From: JAEUMD01 sp050250815
GTDB lineage: Bacteria > Pseudomonadota > Alphaproteobacteria > Rhizobiales > Hyphomicrobiaceae
Assembly (NCBI GenBank): GCA_050250815.1
Contig: JBFWNY010000017.1
Coordinates: forward strand, 1-64,000
Direction of reading: 5' to 3'
Length of the DNA: 64,000 nt
Both the position numbers and the translations under genes were made by a program. Shown here one piece after another: positions 44,939 to 53,588 of this stretch. The notes under the pieces are model-generated. The model worked only from the letters and a program-made list of their open reading frames with translations. It searched no databases and was not told the DNA's origin. The number at the start of each line of letters is the position of its first letter. Positions within the stretch are counted from its first letter, which is position 1.

Positions 44939-45259
44939 GTGCTGCGTAGAACGCCAAATCATGATCGGCGATCCGGGCCGAGGAAGGCCCTGGTTCTGCT
45001 TAGCTGCCTCGGGCTCACCGGGTACTTCGCCTATCATGCAATCCATGGCCGGCACGGTCTCGAGACCCGGTCGAAGCTGATCTCCCGCTCCGAGGCTTTG
45101 GAGTTCGAGATCAACGGGCTCGAGACCGTGCGTGCCAGGCTGCGGCGCGAGGTGGCGCTGCTGTCGAAGGACACCCCTGATCCCGACATCGTCGAGGACG
45201 TCGCCCGCGAGGTTCTGGGCCTCGTGCGCCCCGACGAGCGTCTGATCGTCGGTCGCTGA
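44939..45259 (+). CDS. ftsB: Septum formation initiator FtsB/DivIC
   Basis: The 106-residue protein has a basic cytosolic N-terminus, one membrane helix (ALVLLSCLGLTGYFAYHA, about residues 17-34) and a periplasmic coiled coil (about 45-80). It is a division-complex subunit acting with FtsL and FtsQ. A GTG start is used. Location just upstream of pdhA is the standard alphaproteobacterial order. Confidence 0.88.
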   Translation: MLRRTPNHDRRSGPRKALVLLSCLGLTGYFAYHAIHGRHGLETRSKLISRSEALEFEINGLETVRARLRREVALLSKDTPDPDIVEDVAREVLGLVRPDERLIVGR

Positions 45260-45361
45260 CCGCCCATCGTCTGTCATCCATTCCTCCGGGCTCGTCACAG
45301 CGCGCGTGCGTGCTATAGCCGTCACCTGTCCCCATGCGGGGCGGGTTGTGGCGGAGGCACG

Positions 45362-46420
45362 ATGCACGATCCCAGCAGCCAGAGTTTGTCCGGTGCCGGT
45401 GAACCAGAGGCTCCGGTTCTCCCGGTGGAGCCCGGCGCGCTGGCAATGCCGGTGCTGGCGCAGGCACTGGCCCGCATGCTGCTGGTCCGTCGCTTCGATG
45501 AGAAGGCGGGCCAGCTGTTCGCCATGGGGCTCATCAACGGTCACTGCCACCTGTCGATCGGTCAGGAGGCCACGGCGGTGGGCGTGCGTCTGGCGATGGC
45601 GGCTGGCGACAATCTCATCGCCACGTTTCGAACTCACGCACACATGCTGGCGGCTGGGCTTGAGCCGGCCCGCATCATGGCCGAGCTGATGGGCCGGGCG
45701 GGCGGCTACTCGGCGGGCAAGGGCGGCTCGATGCATATGTTCGCGCCGATGCAGCGATTTTTCGGCGGACAGGCGATTGCCGGTGCCACCGCTCCGATCG
45801 GTGCCGGGCTGGCGCTCGCAAGCGTCTATCGCGGCGAGGCCCGCGTATCGTGGTGCTTCCTGGGCGACGGCGCCGCCGATCAGGGGCAAGTGCACGAGGC
45901 GTTCAACCTGGCGCGGCTCTGGCGCCTGCCGGTCGTGTTCGTCATCGAGAACAACCGGGCAAGCACGGAGAAGGACCTCGCCGGCCTCTCGGCCTGCGCG
46001 GAACTTTCGCGTCGCGGTGCGCCCTTCGGCATCCCGGGCTGGCAGATCGACGGCATGGACGTCGCCTCCGTTGCAGATGCGGGACGGCGGGCTGCTGACT
46101 GGGCTCGTGGTGGCAAAGGGCCGTTCGTGCTGGAGGCGCTGATCGAACCATTCCGAGGTCACGCGGCAGCGGCTGTGGAGCGCGCTGAGGGAGCGACTGC
46201 ACAGCGGCGGCCGGGGGATCCGGTCAGACTCGTGCGCGAAAGACTGGCTGCTGCCGGCATGGGCCTGAGCGAGATCGACGCGATGGATGAGGCCGCGCGC
46301 GCCGCCGTCGACCAGGCGGTCGCCTGGGCGCGCGAGCAACCGGAACCGGAGGCTGCGTCCTTGCTGGCGCAAGTCGTTCCTGCAGATATCCGGCCAGGAC
46401 CGCCACAACCCGCCGGTTGA
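45362..46420 (+). CDS. pdhA: Pyruvate dehydrogenase E1 alpha-like subunit (diverged)
   Basis: The 352-residue protein aligns along its whole length with PDH E1-alpha: VRRFDEKAGQLFAMG, HLSIGQEA, GGSMHMF, the thiamine-diphosphate motif GDGAADQGQVHE...IENN. Several normally constant sites have changed: YRDHGHM is FRTHAHM, the MGTS stretch after ENN is STEKD, and the YRYRGHSMSDP loop is EPFRGHAAAA. It still looks folded and cofactor-binding. GGAGG precedes the ATG. Because its partner is also degenerate and E2 and E3 genes are missing, normal PDH activity is doubtful. Confidence 0.8.
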   Translation: MHDPSSQSLSGAGEPEAPVLPVEPGALAMPVLAQALARMLLVRRFDEKAGQLFAMGLINGHCHLSIGQEATAVGVRLAMAAGDNLIATFRTHAHMLAAGLEPARIMAELMGRAGGYSAGKGGSMHMFAPMQRFFGGQAIAGATAPIGAGLALASVYRGEARVSWCFLGDGAADQGQVHEAFNLARLWRLPVVFVIENNRASTEKDLAGLSACAELSRRGAPFGIPGWQIDGMDVASVADAGRRAADWARGGKGPFVLEALIEPFRGHAAAAVERAEGATAQRRPGDPVRLVRERLAAAGMGLSEIDAMDEAARAAVDQAVAWAREQPEPEAASLLAQVVPADIRPGPPQPAG

Positions 46421-46477
46421 AGCTCTCGGCTACGTTGTCTATGCGGAAGCCCTTTGGAACGAGGACCGGCGCGGCGC

Positions 46478-47842
46478 ATGTCAGAATTCACGATCAAGAT
46501 GCCCGCTCTGCCCGGCGCGCCCGCGGGCAGGATCGTGCGCTGGCATGTTGCCTTGGGGGATCGGGTTGTTGCTGGCGATGTCGTCGCAGATGCGGCATTC
46601 GGCACGACGACGCTGGAGATCGAAGCTCCCGAGGACGGTGTCATCGTATCGATCAGCGCCACGCCGGGCTTGGAGTGCATCGCGCCGGGAGCGGATTTGG
46701 CAAGGCTGAAGCCCGACGATGCGGTTGCGGTAGCCGAACACGCTGCACAGCCGCCGGCGACAACCGCGCCGGAGGTGAGCCCTGTGGATCAGAGTGCTTC
46801 TCCACGTGAGCCGGCGGCCGGCGACGAGAAGATCGGGGAAATGCGCACACTTACGTTCCGCGAGGCGCTTCGCGACGCATTGGCCGAGGAGATGCGCCGC
46901 GATCCCGACGTTCTGCTGATCGGCGAGGACGTGGGCATGCTGGGCGGCGCGCACCGGGTCAGCGAAGGCCTGCTCGACGAGTTCGGGCCGCGCCGCATCC
47001 TCGATACGCCTCTGACCGAACAGGGCTTTGCAGGCGTCGGCGTTGGCGCAGCGCTGGCCGGGCTCAAGCCGGTTGTCGAGTTCATGAGCTGGAGCGTCGC
47101 ACTTCCGGCGCTCAGCCACATCGTCAATTCGGCCGCCAAGGCCCACTACATTTCAGGCGGCGCTCTCCAGGTCCCGATCGTGTTCCGCGGTCCGGACGGT
47201 GCCTCGCCGGGGGCGGCGGCCCAACTCAGTCACAGCCTGGCCGCCTGGCTCGCTCACGTGCCGGGGCTCAAGATCGTCGCGCCGTCTTGTGCCGCTGACG
47301 CAAAGGGGCTGCTCAGGTCCGCGATTCGTGATCCAGCCCCCGTAATCGTGCTCGAGTGCGAGTCCCTTTACGAGGAGGAGGGCGAGGTGCCCATCTCGTC
47401 GTCCTGGCTCGTGCCGATCGGATCGGCACGGATCGTAAGGGGCGGGGGGGACGCGACACTGGTGGCCTACGGCCGCGGCGTCGCCCATGCCCTGGCGGCG
47501 GCCGATCTGCTGGCCGCCGAGGGTGTCCAGGCCGAAGTTATCGACCTGCGGACGCTGCGCCCGCTCGACATGGAAACGGTGGTTGCCTCGGTGACGCGCA
47601 CCGGAAGGCTGGTGACGGTCGACGAGGGCTGGCCCGTCTGTTCCGTAGGATCCGAAATCGTGGCCGAGGTCGCGCGCCGCTCCTGGGCATCGTTGCGTGC
47701 CGCGCCCGTATCGGTCGCCGGTGCCGACGTCCCGATGCCCTATGCCGCGACATTGGAGGCGCTCGCCCTGCCCAATGCCGAGGAGGTTGCCGCAGCCGTC
47801 CGCGGTATTCTGTCGGAAGGCATGGCAGGCGGAAGCGTTTGA
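46478..47842 (+). CDS. pdhB: Pyruvate dehydrogenase E1 beta-like subunit with non-lipoylatable lipoyl domain
   Basis: The 454-residue protein fuses an N-terminal lipoyl-like domain (1-75) to an E1-beta domain, as in alphaproteobacterial PdhB. The lipoyl acceptor loop, normally ETDKA, reads AAFGTTTLEIEA, so the modified Lys is Thr at residue 43. In E1-beta the conserved AAQHSQ is AAQLSHS, so the active-site His position is Leu (residue 250). The remaining family motifs (EFGPRRILDTPLTEQGFAGVGVG) are well kept and the frame is intact, so it is not a simple pseudogene. No pdhC follows. Confidence 0.82.
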   Translation: MSEFTIKMPALPGAPAGRIVRWHVALGDRVVAGDVVADAAFGTTTLEIEAPEDGVIVSISATPGLECIAPGADLARLKPDDAVAVAEHAAQPPATTAPEVSPVDQSASPREPAAGDEKIGEMRTLTFREALRDALAEEMRRDPDVLLIGEDVGMLGGAHRVSEGLLDEFGPRRILDTPLTEQGFAGVGVGAALAGLKPVVEFMSWSVALPALSHIVNSAAKAHYISGGALQVPIVFRGPDGASPGAAAQLSHSLAAWLAHVPGLKIVAPSCAADAKGLLRSAIRDPAPVIVLECESLYEEEGEVPISSSWLVPIGSARIVRGGGDATLVAYGRGVAHALAAADLLAAEGVQAEVIDLRTLRPLDMETVVASVTRTGRLVTVDEGWPVCSVGSEIVAEVARRSWASLRAAPVSVAGADVPMPYAATLEALALPNAEEVAAAVRGILSEGMAGGSV

Positions 47843-47947
47843 CGCCGGACCTTGGTGACCGCTATTGCGATAGATGGATGCCGCAGAGGGCCGCGGCGCA
47901 GGAACTATCTAGAGTCCGGAGGCGGCGCCGGGCAACGAGGGTGTTTC

Positions 47948-48250
47948 ATGCCTGAGCTGGCCGAGGGCGCCAAGCGTGCCGCGCTGCTGCGCATGAATGA
48001 CCAACGTGCCGGCGGTGCTCGCATGGACGCGCGGCGAGCGCGCTCACGCACGTTGGGTCGCCCCCCCGCTTCGGCCGGTGGTATCGAGGGTCTGATCAAC
48101 AACGCGCTGATCTTCGAGGGGCACCATAGGGTGCGTCTGAACTGGCGGCGTCCGGTGCTGGCGCTGCTGGTCGGTGCAGCCCTGGTTCCGCTTGCCTTGT
48201 GGGCGAAGGTGTCGGGTCCCCCGCGCCGCCACACGCCCAGGAGTAACTAA
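47948..48250 (+). CDS. Small basic single-pass membrane protein
   Basis: The 100-residue protein is Arg/Ala-rich with one membrane helix (PVLALLVGAALVPLALWAKV, about residues 69-88) near the C-terminus. It occupies the place where pdhC would normally follow pdhB. No family recognised. It precedes the DUF5076 gene by one base and is probably cotranscribed. Confidence 0.55.
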   Translation: MPELAEGAKRAALLRMNDQRAGGARMDARRARSRTLGRPPASAGGIEGLINNALIFEGHHRVRLNWRRPVLALLVGAALVPLALWAKVSGPPRRHTPRSN

Positions 48251-48251
48251 A

Positions 48252-48581
48252 ATGGACGATAGCGACTTCGATGAGCCGATGGAGCTCGAACTCCCCGACG
48301 GTGTCCACGACGCGGAAGAAGCGGTCGAGGTGCTGCGTGCGTGGATCGCCGACGGCGGCCTGCACGTCATCTTCAACCCGCAGACCTTCTCGCATGACGT
48401 GTCGGAATGGGGGCGGCTGCTCGCCGACGTTGCCCAGCACATCGCCGCGGCGGTCGAACTCGATGGCCAGATGAGCCGGGCCGACGCAGTGCAGGCGATG
48501 CGGGAAGCTCTCGAGCGTGGCATGGGCGTGGGGGCGTCGGCGCAAATGGCGGGTCACATCAAGGGGCGGGTGGAGCACTGA
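48252..48581 (+). CDS. DUF5076 domain protein
   Basis: The 109-residue acidic protein (LRAWIADGGLHVIFNPQTF, DVAQHIAAAVELDG) matches the small DUF5076 proteins that lie within alphaproteobacterial pdh operons between pdhC and lpd. Its function is unknown. Its presence confirms the locus identity even though pdhC and lpd are absent. Confidence 0.75.
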   Translation: MDDSDFDEPMELELPDGVHDAEEAVEVLRAWIADGGLHVIFNPQTFSHDVSEWGRLLADVAQHIAAAVELDGQMSRADAVQAMREALERGMGVGASAQMAGHIKGRVEH

Positions 48582-48612
48582 TCGGAGCGCTTTCCAAACC
48601 CATTGGGCGGGC

Positions 48613-49050
48613 ATGAGCGAAGCTGAAATTCTGACCAATCTGTTTCAGGCGATCGACTCGGTGCTGACCGTGTTCTCGCTATTCTTCGCCATTGTTTCGG
48701 GCTACCTGGCCGCGCTCTATTTCTTTTTGTCCAAAGCTCCGTTCCTGCTGCGCGCCACGGCCTTTGTGTTGCTGTCGATCGGACTCGTCTTCCTTGGTGG
48801 GACCGCAACCATCGTCGGCAAGCTTCAGGATGGGCTGTTCGGCGCCTGGGATCGACTGGAGCGCCCGATCGTGCCGCTCCGCGATTTGCGAAATCCAGTG
48901 CCTGGGTTGGATCTGGGCGGCATGACGCAGCAGGAGTTCGGCGTGGCGATCGGTTGGATTGTCGCGGTCGCCGTCTATTTGGTGCTGGCGTACCTGACAT
49001 TCGCTTATCGCTGGCCCGCGGGCGCTCAACGGGTCTCGGGCGAGCGGTGA
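48613..49050 (+). CDS. Integral membrane protein, about three helices, unknown
   Basis: The 145-residue protein has hydrophobic segments at about residues 17-38, 43-65 and 108-135 with an amphipathic loop between. It occupies the usual position of lpd. No known family recognised. Confidence 0.6.
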   Translation: MSEAEILTNLFQAIDSVLTVFSLFFAIVSGYLAALYFFLSKAPFLLRATAFVLLSIGLVFLGGTATIVGKLQDGLFGAWDRLERPIVPLRDLRNPVPGLDLGGMTQQEFGVAIGWIVAVAVYLVLAYLTFAYRWPAGAQRVSGER

Positions 49051-49301
49051 AGCAGCAGAATCGATTCGCGCAGCAGTCGAATCTGGGCACCGACGGCTGA
49101 AATCAGCAATCAGTCGTGTGGTTTTAGGGCGACTGTTCCGGCCGTTTCCACAAATAACGGGCGTTTTCAGGCCAATCGACGCCGGTCATCAACGTCTCTC
49201 TCACCGGCGATGTCTTGTCGGACTCACGCGATCGTCTCTAATGATCTGCAACTCGAGCGCCTCGCGAAGGCAGCACGGGGCAGAGGTTGAGGGGGTCGAG
49301 A

Positions 49302-50033
49302 ATGTTGAAGATTGCAAAATCGAGCGCTGCGGCGCTCTTCGCCGCGGGCCTTCTCGCCGGCTGCGCCAATGACGGGGGTTTGCTGGCCGGGGGTATCACT
49401 ACCGCGTCCGTCACCGAGACGGCTGCGAAGGAACCCAAGGTCGATCCGCAGTGCGTCGCGCTGCTCGCCCAGATCGACGCCTTGCGCAAGGAAGGCACGC
49501 CGGAGCGGATCGAGAAGGTCTCGACCAGCGGTTCAGGGACGGCGCGGGTGAAACGCGAGTCGCTGGCCAAGATCGTCGAGCTCGACAAGGCCAACGCGCA
49601 GTATCAGGCGCGCTGCTCGACAATGACGCCGCAGCAGCAGGCTGCGGCCGCTGCGAGCCAGCCGTCCGCGGTCGAGGCGCTTGCTGCCAAGTCCGGCAGC
49701 GCGAGCAAGGTTGCAGCCGTCGCTCCGGCAGCCGCGGCCACCTCGACGGTGAAGAAGGCAGCGACTTCGACGGCCAAGAAGGCAGCAACCAAGTCGGTGA
49801 CAAAGACGGCGGCCAAGACATCGGCCGCGGCACAGGCAACGGCGGCCAAGCCCGCCACGGCAGCGAAGGCTGCCGTGACGACCGAGGCAGCCAAGAAGAC
49901 CGCGGCGGTGGCGACGACGGCGGCCAAGCCGGCAGCAGCGCCCAGTGTGGTGACCACGACCAGCGTTACTACGACGTCGGTGCCTGCCGTGGTCACGACC
50001 TCGGTTCCGCCCAGCGATTCGGAAAAGAAGTAA
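49302..50033 (+). CDS. Lipoprotein with two-Cys module and Ala/Lys-rich histone-H1-like tail
   Basis: The 243-residue precursor has a lipobox (LLAGC at about residue 21). A compact region (CVALLAQIDALRKEG...YQARCSTM, about residues 52-108) closely resembles the core of the next lipoprotein gene. A 130-residue tail of Ala, Lys and Thr (KKAATSTAKKAATK repeats) follows. Such tails resemble histone-H1-like or peptidoglycan-binding low-complexity segments; function is unknown. GAGGGGG precedes the ATG, and a strong terminator follows. Confidence 0.65.
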   Translation: MLKIAKSSAAALFAAGLLAGCANDGGLLAGGITTASVTETAAKEPKVDPQCVALLAQIDALRKEGTPERIEKVSTSGSGTARVKRESLAKIVELDKANAQYQARCSTMTPQQQAAAAASQPSAVEALAAKSGSASKVAAVAPAAAATSTVKKAATSTAKKAATKSVTKTAAKTSAAAQATAAKPATAAKAAVTTEAAKKTAAVATTAAKPAAAPSVVTTTSVTTTSVPAVVTTSVPPSDSEKK

Positions 50034-50074
50034 TTCGCTGGAGGCCGCCTGAGCGGCCGAGCGCAACGCCTCTC

Positions 50075-50108
50075 AAAACGGGCCGGTCCGCAAGGGTCGG
50101 CCCGTTTT
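50075..50108 (+). terminator. Strong intrinsic terminator
   Basis: AAAACGGGCC and GGCCCGTTTT form a perfect 10-bp stem whose downstream arm ends in TTTT. A smaller hairpin (GGCCGC/GCGGCC) lies just before it. Confidence 0.88.
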
Positions 50109-50361
50109 CGTCGTCGAAGTGGAGGGCCTCTCGTCGTGGAAGAGGAAGCATCCCGACATGCGGCTGGCGGGCCGTGGGAACCTGACACTGTGGCGCACCA
50201 ATAACCAGCAACATGCTGAATTCATGGACATTCACTGTGTTCAGTGCGGTGAGGCGCCGCGGTCACACACCGGCTGGACGCGCTTGCGTGCGCCGCACGC
50301 CTGTGCTGAATGAACCTCATGTCGTCTCGATGCGCGAGAAGGGCTCGCGTGTGCAGGGGGA

Positions 50362-50667
50362 GTGACGCTCGTGGGGTCTATCGGTAAGGCGCGACGCTCT
50401 ATCGGGCTGCTCGCAGTGCTGGTCGCCGCGGTGCTGGCCGGCGCGTGCGCAGGCAATCAGGATGAGGGCGGCGGGCAGCGTGTCTCGTCGGCGGGCAAGG
50501 GCTGCCAAGACATCCGTCGCGAGATCGACAAGCTGGATTCGCGCGGCGTCCCTGCCAAAATCGAGGCGCAGAAGGCCGGGCAGAAAATGTCGGCGTCCCA
50601 GAAGGCCGACATCGACCAGTATAATCGCCTGCTCGCCGACTATCTGGGCAATCGCTGCCACATGTGA
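50362..50667 (+). CDS. Small lipoprotein sharing the two-Cys module
   Basis: The 101-residue precursor has a signal peptide with a probable lipobox (LAGAC). Its mature part, CQDIRREIDKLDSRGVPAKIE...YLGNRCHM, follows the same pattern as the preceding lipoprotein: Cys, ID-x-L, G-x-P-x-x-IE, then Tyr and RC at the end. Start uncertain: GTG 50362 or GTG 50371, the latter with a better-spaced GGGGGAG. Confidence 0.62.
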   Translation: MTLVGSIGKARRSIGLLAVLVAAVLAGACAGNQDEGGGQRVSSAGKGCQDIRREIDKLDSRGVPAKIEAQKAGQKMSASQKADIDQYNRLLADYLGNRCHM

Positions 50668-50715
50668 GCCATCCGTTATGGTCGGCGATGGATAGCTGGC
50701 TCGTAGGAGGAGCGC

Positions 50716-50970
50716 ATGAACCGCGACACGCAAGCCATCGTGATCTTCCTGCTCATAGGTCTAATCGCGGGATTTCTCGCCTCGCTGCTGGTCGGCGGTG
50801 GCGGCCTTGTCCGCTACCTCATCACGGGAGTGATCGGCGCCTTTGTCGGCGGCTTCGTGCTCAGTGCACTGGGTGTCAACCTGGGTATCCGCAATGCCAT
50901 GTTGAGCCAGGTCATCACCGCTACGATCGGCGCCATCATCGTCGTAATTCTGGCGCGAATTATCGCCTAA
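50716..50970 (+). CDS. GlsB/YeaQ/YmgE-family stress membrane protein (copy 1)
   Basis: The 84-residue protein is almost all hydrophobic, with two to three helices and the family glycine motifs LIGLIAGFLASLLVGGGG and GVIGAFVGGF. Members are stress-induced inner-membrane proteins of unknown mechanism. AGGAGG precedes the ATG. A paralog follows. Confidence 0.85.
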   Translation: MNRDTQAIVIFLLIGLIAGFLASLLVGGGGLVRYLITGVIGAFVGGFVLSALGVNLGIRNAMLSQVITATIGAIIVVILARIIA

Positions 50971-51085
50971 AATGGTGGCAACAGGCGCTTGGTGCGATGA
51001 TCGAGATACTCGTTTTGAGGGTGCACGAGGGCGGACGAGTTTTGCGGCCACGACAACTGCCGGGTCACAACGGAGGAGGACGCGC

Positions 51086-51358
51086 ATGGATCAGGTGATG
51101 GCCTATTTGCAGAACCCCTGGGTCATCATGGCCATCAACGGCCTGATCGCCGGATGGCTCGCTGGCCTCCTGTTGGGCGGGGGCGGGCTGATCCGCAACC
51201 TCGTTGTCGGCATTCTGGGCGCCTTCATCGGCGGCGCGCTCGTGCAGATGGGTGTGCTGAAGCTGCCCTTCGACCTGGGTGCATGGGGCAACCAGATTGT
51301 CGTCTCGACCATCGGTGCCATCCTGCTCATCATCATCGCCCGCATCATTGCGCGCTGA
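51086..51358 (+). CDS. GlsB/YeaQ/YmgE-family stress membrane protein (copy 2)
   Basis: The 90-residue paralog of the preceding gene has AGWLAGLLLGGGGLIRNLVVG and GILGAFIGGALV. GGAGGAGGA lies before the ATG. Tandem copies are common in Alphaproteobacteria. Confidence 0.85.
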   Translation: MDQVMAYLQNPWVIMAINGLIAGWLAGLLLGGGGLIRNLVVGILGAFIGGALVQMGVLKLPFDLGAWGNQIVVSTIGAILLIIIARIIAR

Positions 51359-51459
51359 CTCTCGGCCCCGGATCGAACTAACGGATCGCTTGATCGTCCG
51401 GCGCCGCGTGTCCAACTAAGGAGCGGCGCGCTCGAATGCGCCTGCGGACCGGAGGCACA

Positions 51460-52428
51460 ATGGTCAAGGTGCTCGACACCACGGGCGGCCCGGCGGGCGA
51501 AGGCCGGCCACGGCATCCCGAAAAGGCTCGCCGGCCCGACACGCCCGTGCTGCGCAAGCCGGACTGGATCCGTGTGCGTGCGCCCTCGGGCGGCACGTTC
51601 GCAGAGACCCGCCGCATCGTGCGCGATAAGAAGCTGCATACGGTCTGCGAGGAAGCGGGTTGCCCCAACATGGGCGAGTGCTGGGAGAAGCGCCACGCGA
51701 CCATGATGATCATGGGTGATACGTGCACCCGCGCCTGCGCCTTCTGCAACGTGCGCACGGGCCTGCCGCTCCCCCTCGATGACGGCGAGCCGCAACGGGT
51801 GGCCGACGCGGTCGCCGAGCTCGGGCTCTCTCACATCGTCGTCACGTCCGTCGATCGCGACGACCTGCCGGACGGCGGCGCGCGCCACTTTGCCCGCACC
51901 ATCGCCGCGATCCGCAACACCGCGCCCGGCGCCACGATCGAGATCCTGACACCTGACTTCCTGCGCAAGGACGGGGCGCTGGAAGAGGTCGTGGCCGCGC
52001 GCCCCGATGTGTTCAACCACAACCTGGAAACGGTGCCCGCGCTCTACCTCAAGATCCGCCCGGGCGCGCGCTACTTTCATTCGCTGCGGCTGCTCCAGCG
52101 CGTCAAGGAGCTCGACCCGGCGATGTTCACCAAGTCGGGCCTCATGGTCGGTCTGGGCGAGACGCGCGAGGATGTTCTGCAGGTCATGGACGATATGCGC
52201 TCAGCCGGCATAGATTTCCTGACTATCGGCCAATACCTGCAGCCGACCCGCAAGCATGCCGAGGTCAAGCAATTCGTGGCGCCTGACGAGTTCAAGGCCT
52301 TTGAGGCCACGGCCTACGCCAAAGGCTTCCTGCTCGTGGCGGCCTCACCGCTGACCCGATCCTCGCACCACGCGGGCGAGGACTTCGCCCGGCTGAAAGC
52401 CGCGCGCGAGAAGCAGCTGGCGGGGTGA
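51460..52428 (+). CDS. lipA: Lipoyl synthase
   Basis: LipA inserts sulfur into octanoyl groups on lipoyl domains using two [4Fe-4S] clusters. The 322-residue protein carries CEEAGCPNMGEC for the auxiliary cluster, the radical-SAM CTRACAFC, and the C-terminal RSSHHAGEDF with its Ser ligand. Start chosen at ATG 51460 because CCGGAGG lies 7 bases before it. Its presence shows that other lipoylated enzymes exist in this cell, although the PDH E1 here cannot be one of them. Confidence 0.96.
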   Translation: MVKVLDTTGGPAGEGRPRHPEKARRPDTPVLRKPDWIRVRAPSGGTFAETRRIVRDKKLHTVCEEAGCPNMGECWEKRHATMMIMGDTCTRACAFCNVRTGLPLPLDDGEPQRVADAVAELGLSHIVVTSVDRDDLPDGGARHFARTIAAIRNTAPGATIEILTPDFLRKDGALEEVVAARPDVFNHNLETVPALYLKIRPGARYFHSLRLLQRVKELDPAMFTKSGLMVGLGETREDVLQVMDDMRSAGIDFLTIGQYLQPTRKHAEVKQFVAPDEFKAFEATAYAKGFLLVAASPLTRSSHHAGEDFARLKAAREKQLAG

Positions 52429-52431
52429 CGC

Positions 52432-52905
52432 ATGCCCCGGTTCGAGATCACCCGGCCCGTGCCCTATACCGCGCGGCAAATGTTCGACGTGGTGGCCGAC
52501 GTCGAGAAATATCCGCAGTTTCTGCCGATGTGCGAGAGCCTGCGCATCCTGGCGCGCGAGGCCGGTGACGCGGGCGAGACGCTGACGGCGACTATGGCAG
52601 TCGGCTACAAGGCGATACGCGAAACGTTCACAACGCGTGTCATGCTTGCCCCACAGGCCGAGCCGCCGCGCATCGACGTCGCCTACCTCGATGGGCCTTT
52701 CAATCACCTCGACAACCGCTGGCGCTTCGTCGCCCGCCCAGGAGGCGGGTCGGACATCCAATTCTACATCGATTACCAGTTCCGCTCGGCAATGCTCGGC
52801 CTCGTAATGGGCGCGGTGTTCGACAAGGCATTCCGCAGGTTCGCCGAGGCATTCGAGGAGCGGGCACGGCAAGTCTACGGACCGGTTGTCTCGCGCCAAG
52901 CGTGA
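52432..52905 (+). CDS. Coq10/RatA-like START-domain (SRPBCC) protein
   Basis: The 157-residue protein matches the ubiquinone-binding Coq10 family used in respiration: VPYTARQMFDVVADVEKYPQ at the start and WRFVARPGGGSDIQFYIDY in the middle. It follows lipA by 3 bases, the conserved Hyphomicrobiales order. In mitochondria Coq10 helps coenzyme Q function; the bacterial role is likely similar. Confidence 0.9.
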   Translation: MPRFEITRPVPYTARQMFDVVADVEKYPQFLPMCESLRILAREAGDAGETLTATMAVGYKAIRETFTTRVMLAPQAEPPRIDVAYLDGPFNHLDNRWRFVARPGGGSDIQFYIDYQFRSAMLGLVMGAVFDKAFRRFAEAFEERARQVYGPVVSRQA

Positions 52906-52958
52906 GCGTTGACAACCGGAACAGTGTGCCCGTCGCTTCGCCAAGGCGCGCATGCCGC

Positions 52959-53471
52959 CTACTTGTCCGGCAGGCTCGCACTGATGAGTTCCAGCGCCGC
53001 GGCCACGGTCGCGAGCCGCACAGCCGTGCGGCCAATGTCGCCGAAACGACACTCTCTATGCCGGGTGACGTGGCCCTTGCGGTGAGCGGCCAGATGCACG
53101 AGCCCGACCGGCTTCTCGAGGCTGCCGCCGCCAGGGCCCGCGATGCCGGTGACTGCGATGGCGACCTGGGCCTCGGAATGCGCGAGCGCGCCTTCTGCCA
53201 TCGCCACCGCCACCTCTCGGCTTACCGCACCCGCCTTGGCCACAAGCGCCGCAGGCACGCCGAGGCACGCTGTCTTGGCGGCGTTGGAATAGGTGACGTA
53301 ACCCCGGTCCACGACGTCGGAGGAACCGGCGATCTCTGTGAACAGCGCGGCGATGAGGCCACCTGTGCAGCTTTCCGCCGTCACCAACTTCAGGCGGTGC
53401 GTCCGCATTGCGTCGAGCAGCGCTTCGGCCGCTTCGGTGAGGTCTGTTGGAAAGAGGGGGCTCGTCGTCAC
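52959..53471 (-). CDS. CinA C-terminal-domain protein (nicotinamide-nucleotide amidase type)
   Basis: The 170-residue protein is a stand-alone CinA C-terminal domain with the active-site stretch TAESCTGGLIAALFTEIAGS, VTYSNAAKT and AVTGIAGPGGGS. The reaction is deamidation of NMN, a salvage step of the pyridine-nucleotide cycle. It is convergent with the Coq10-like gene. Confidence 0.92.
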   Translation of the reverse strand: MTTSPLFPTDLTEAAEALLDAMRTHRLKLVTAESCTGGLIAALFTEIAGSSDVVDRGYVTYSNAAKTACLGVPAALVAKAGAVSREVAVAMAEGALAHSEAQVAIAVTGIAGPGGGSLEKPVGLVHLAAHRKGHVTRHRECRFGDIGRTAVRLATVAAALELISASLPDK

Positions 53472-53588
53472 GTCAGCCGTCCAAGTCGGAACGGCATGAA
53501 CTTAGCGCGCCGCATGGCGGTCCGCGAGATGGGTTGAGGCTGGATGCAACTTTGGATGGAACAGCCAACGAGGCCCCTAGAAACGCCG

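Noticed and set aside
45362..47842. Pseudogenes of pdhA and pdhB
   Set aside because: Both reading frames are full length with ribosome-binding or coupling context and otherwise conserved motifs; only specific catalytic positions are changed, so repurposing fits better than decay.
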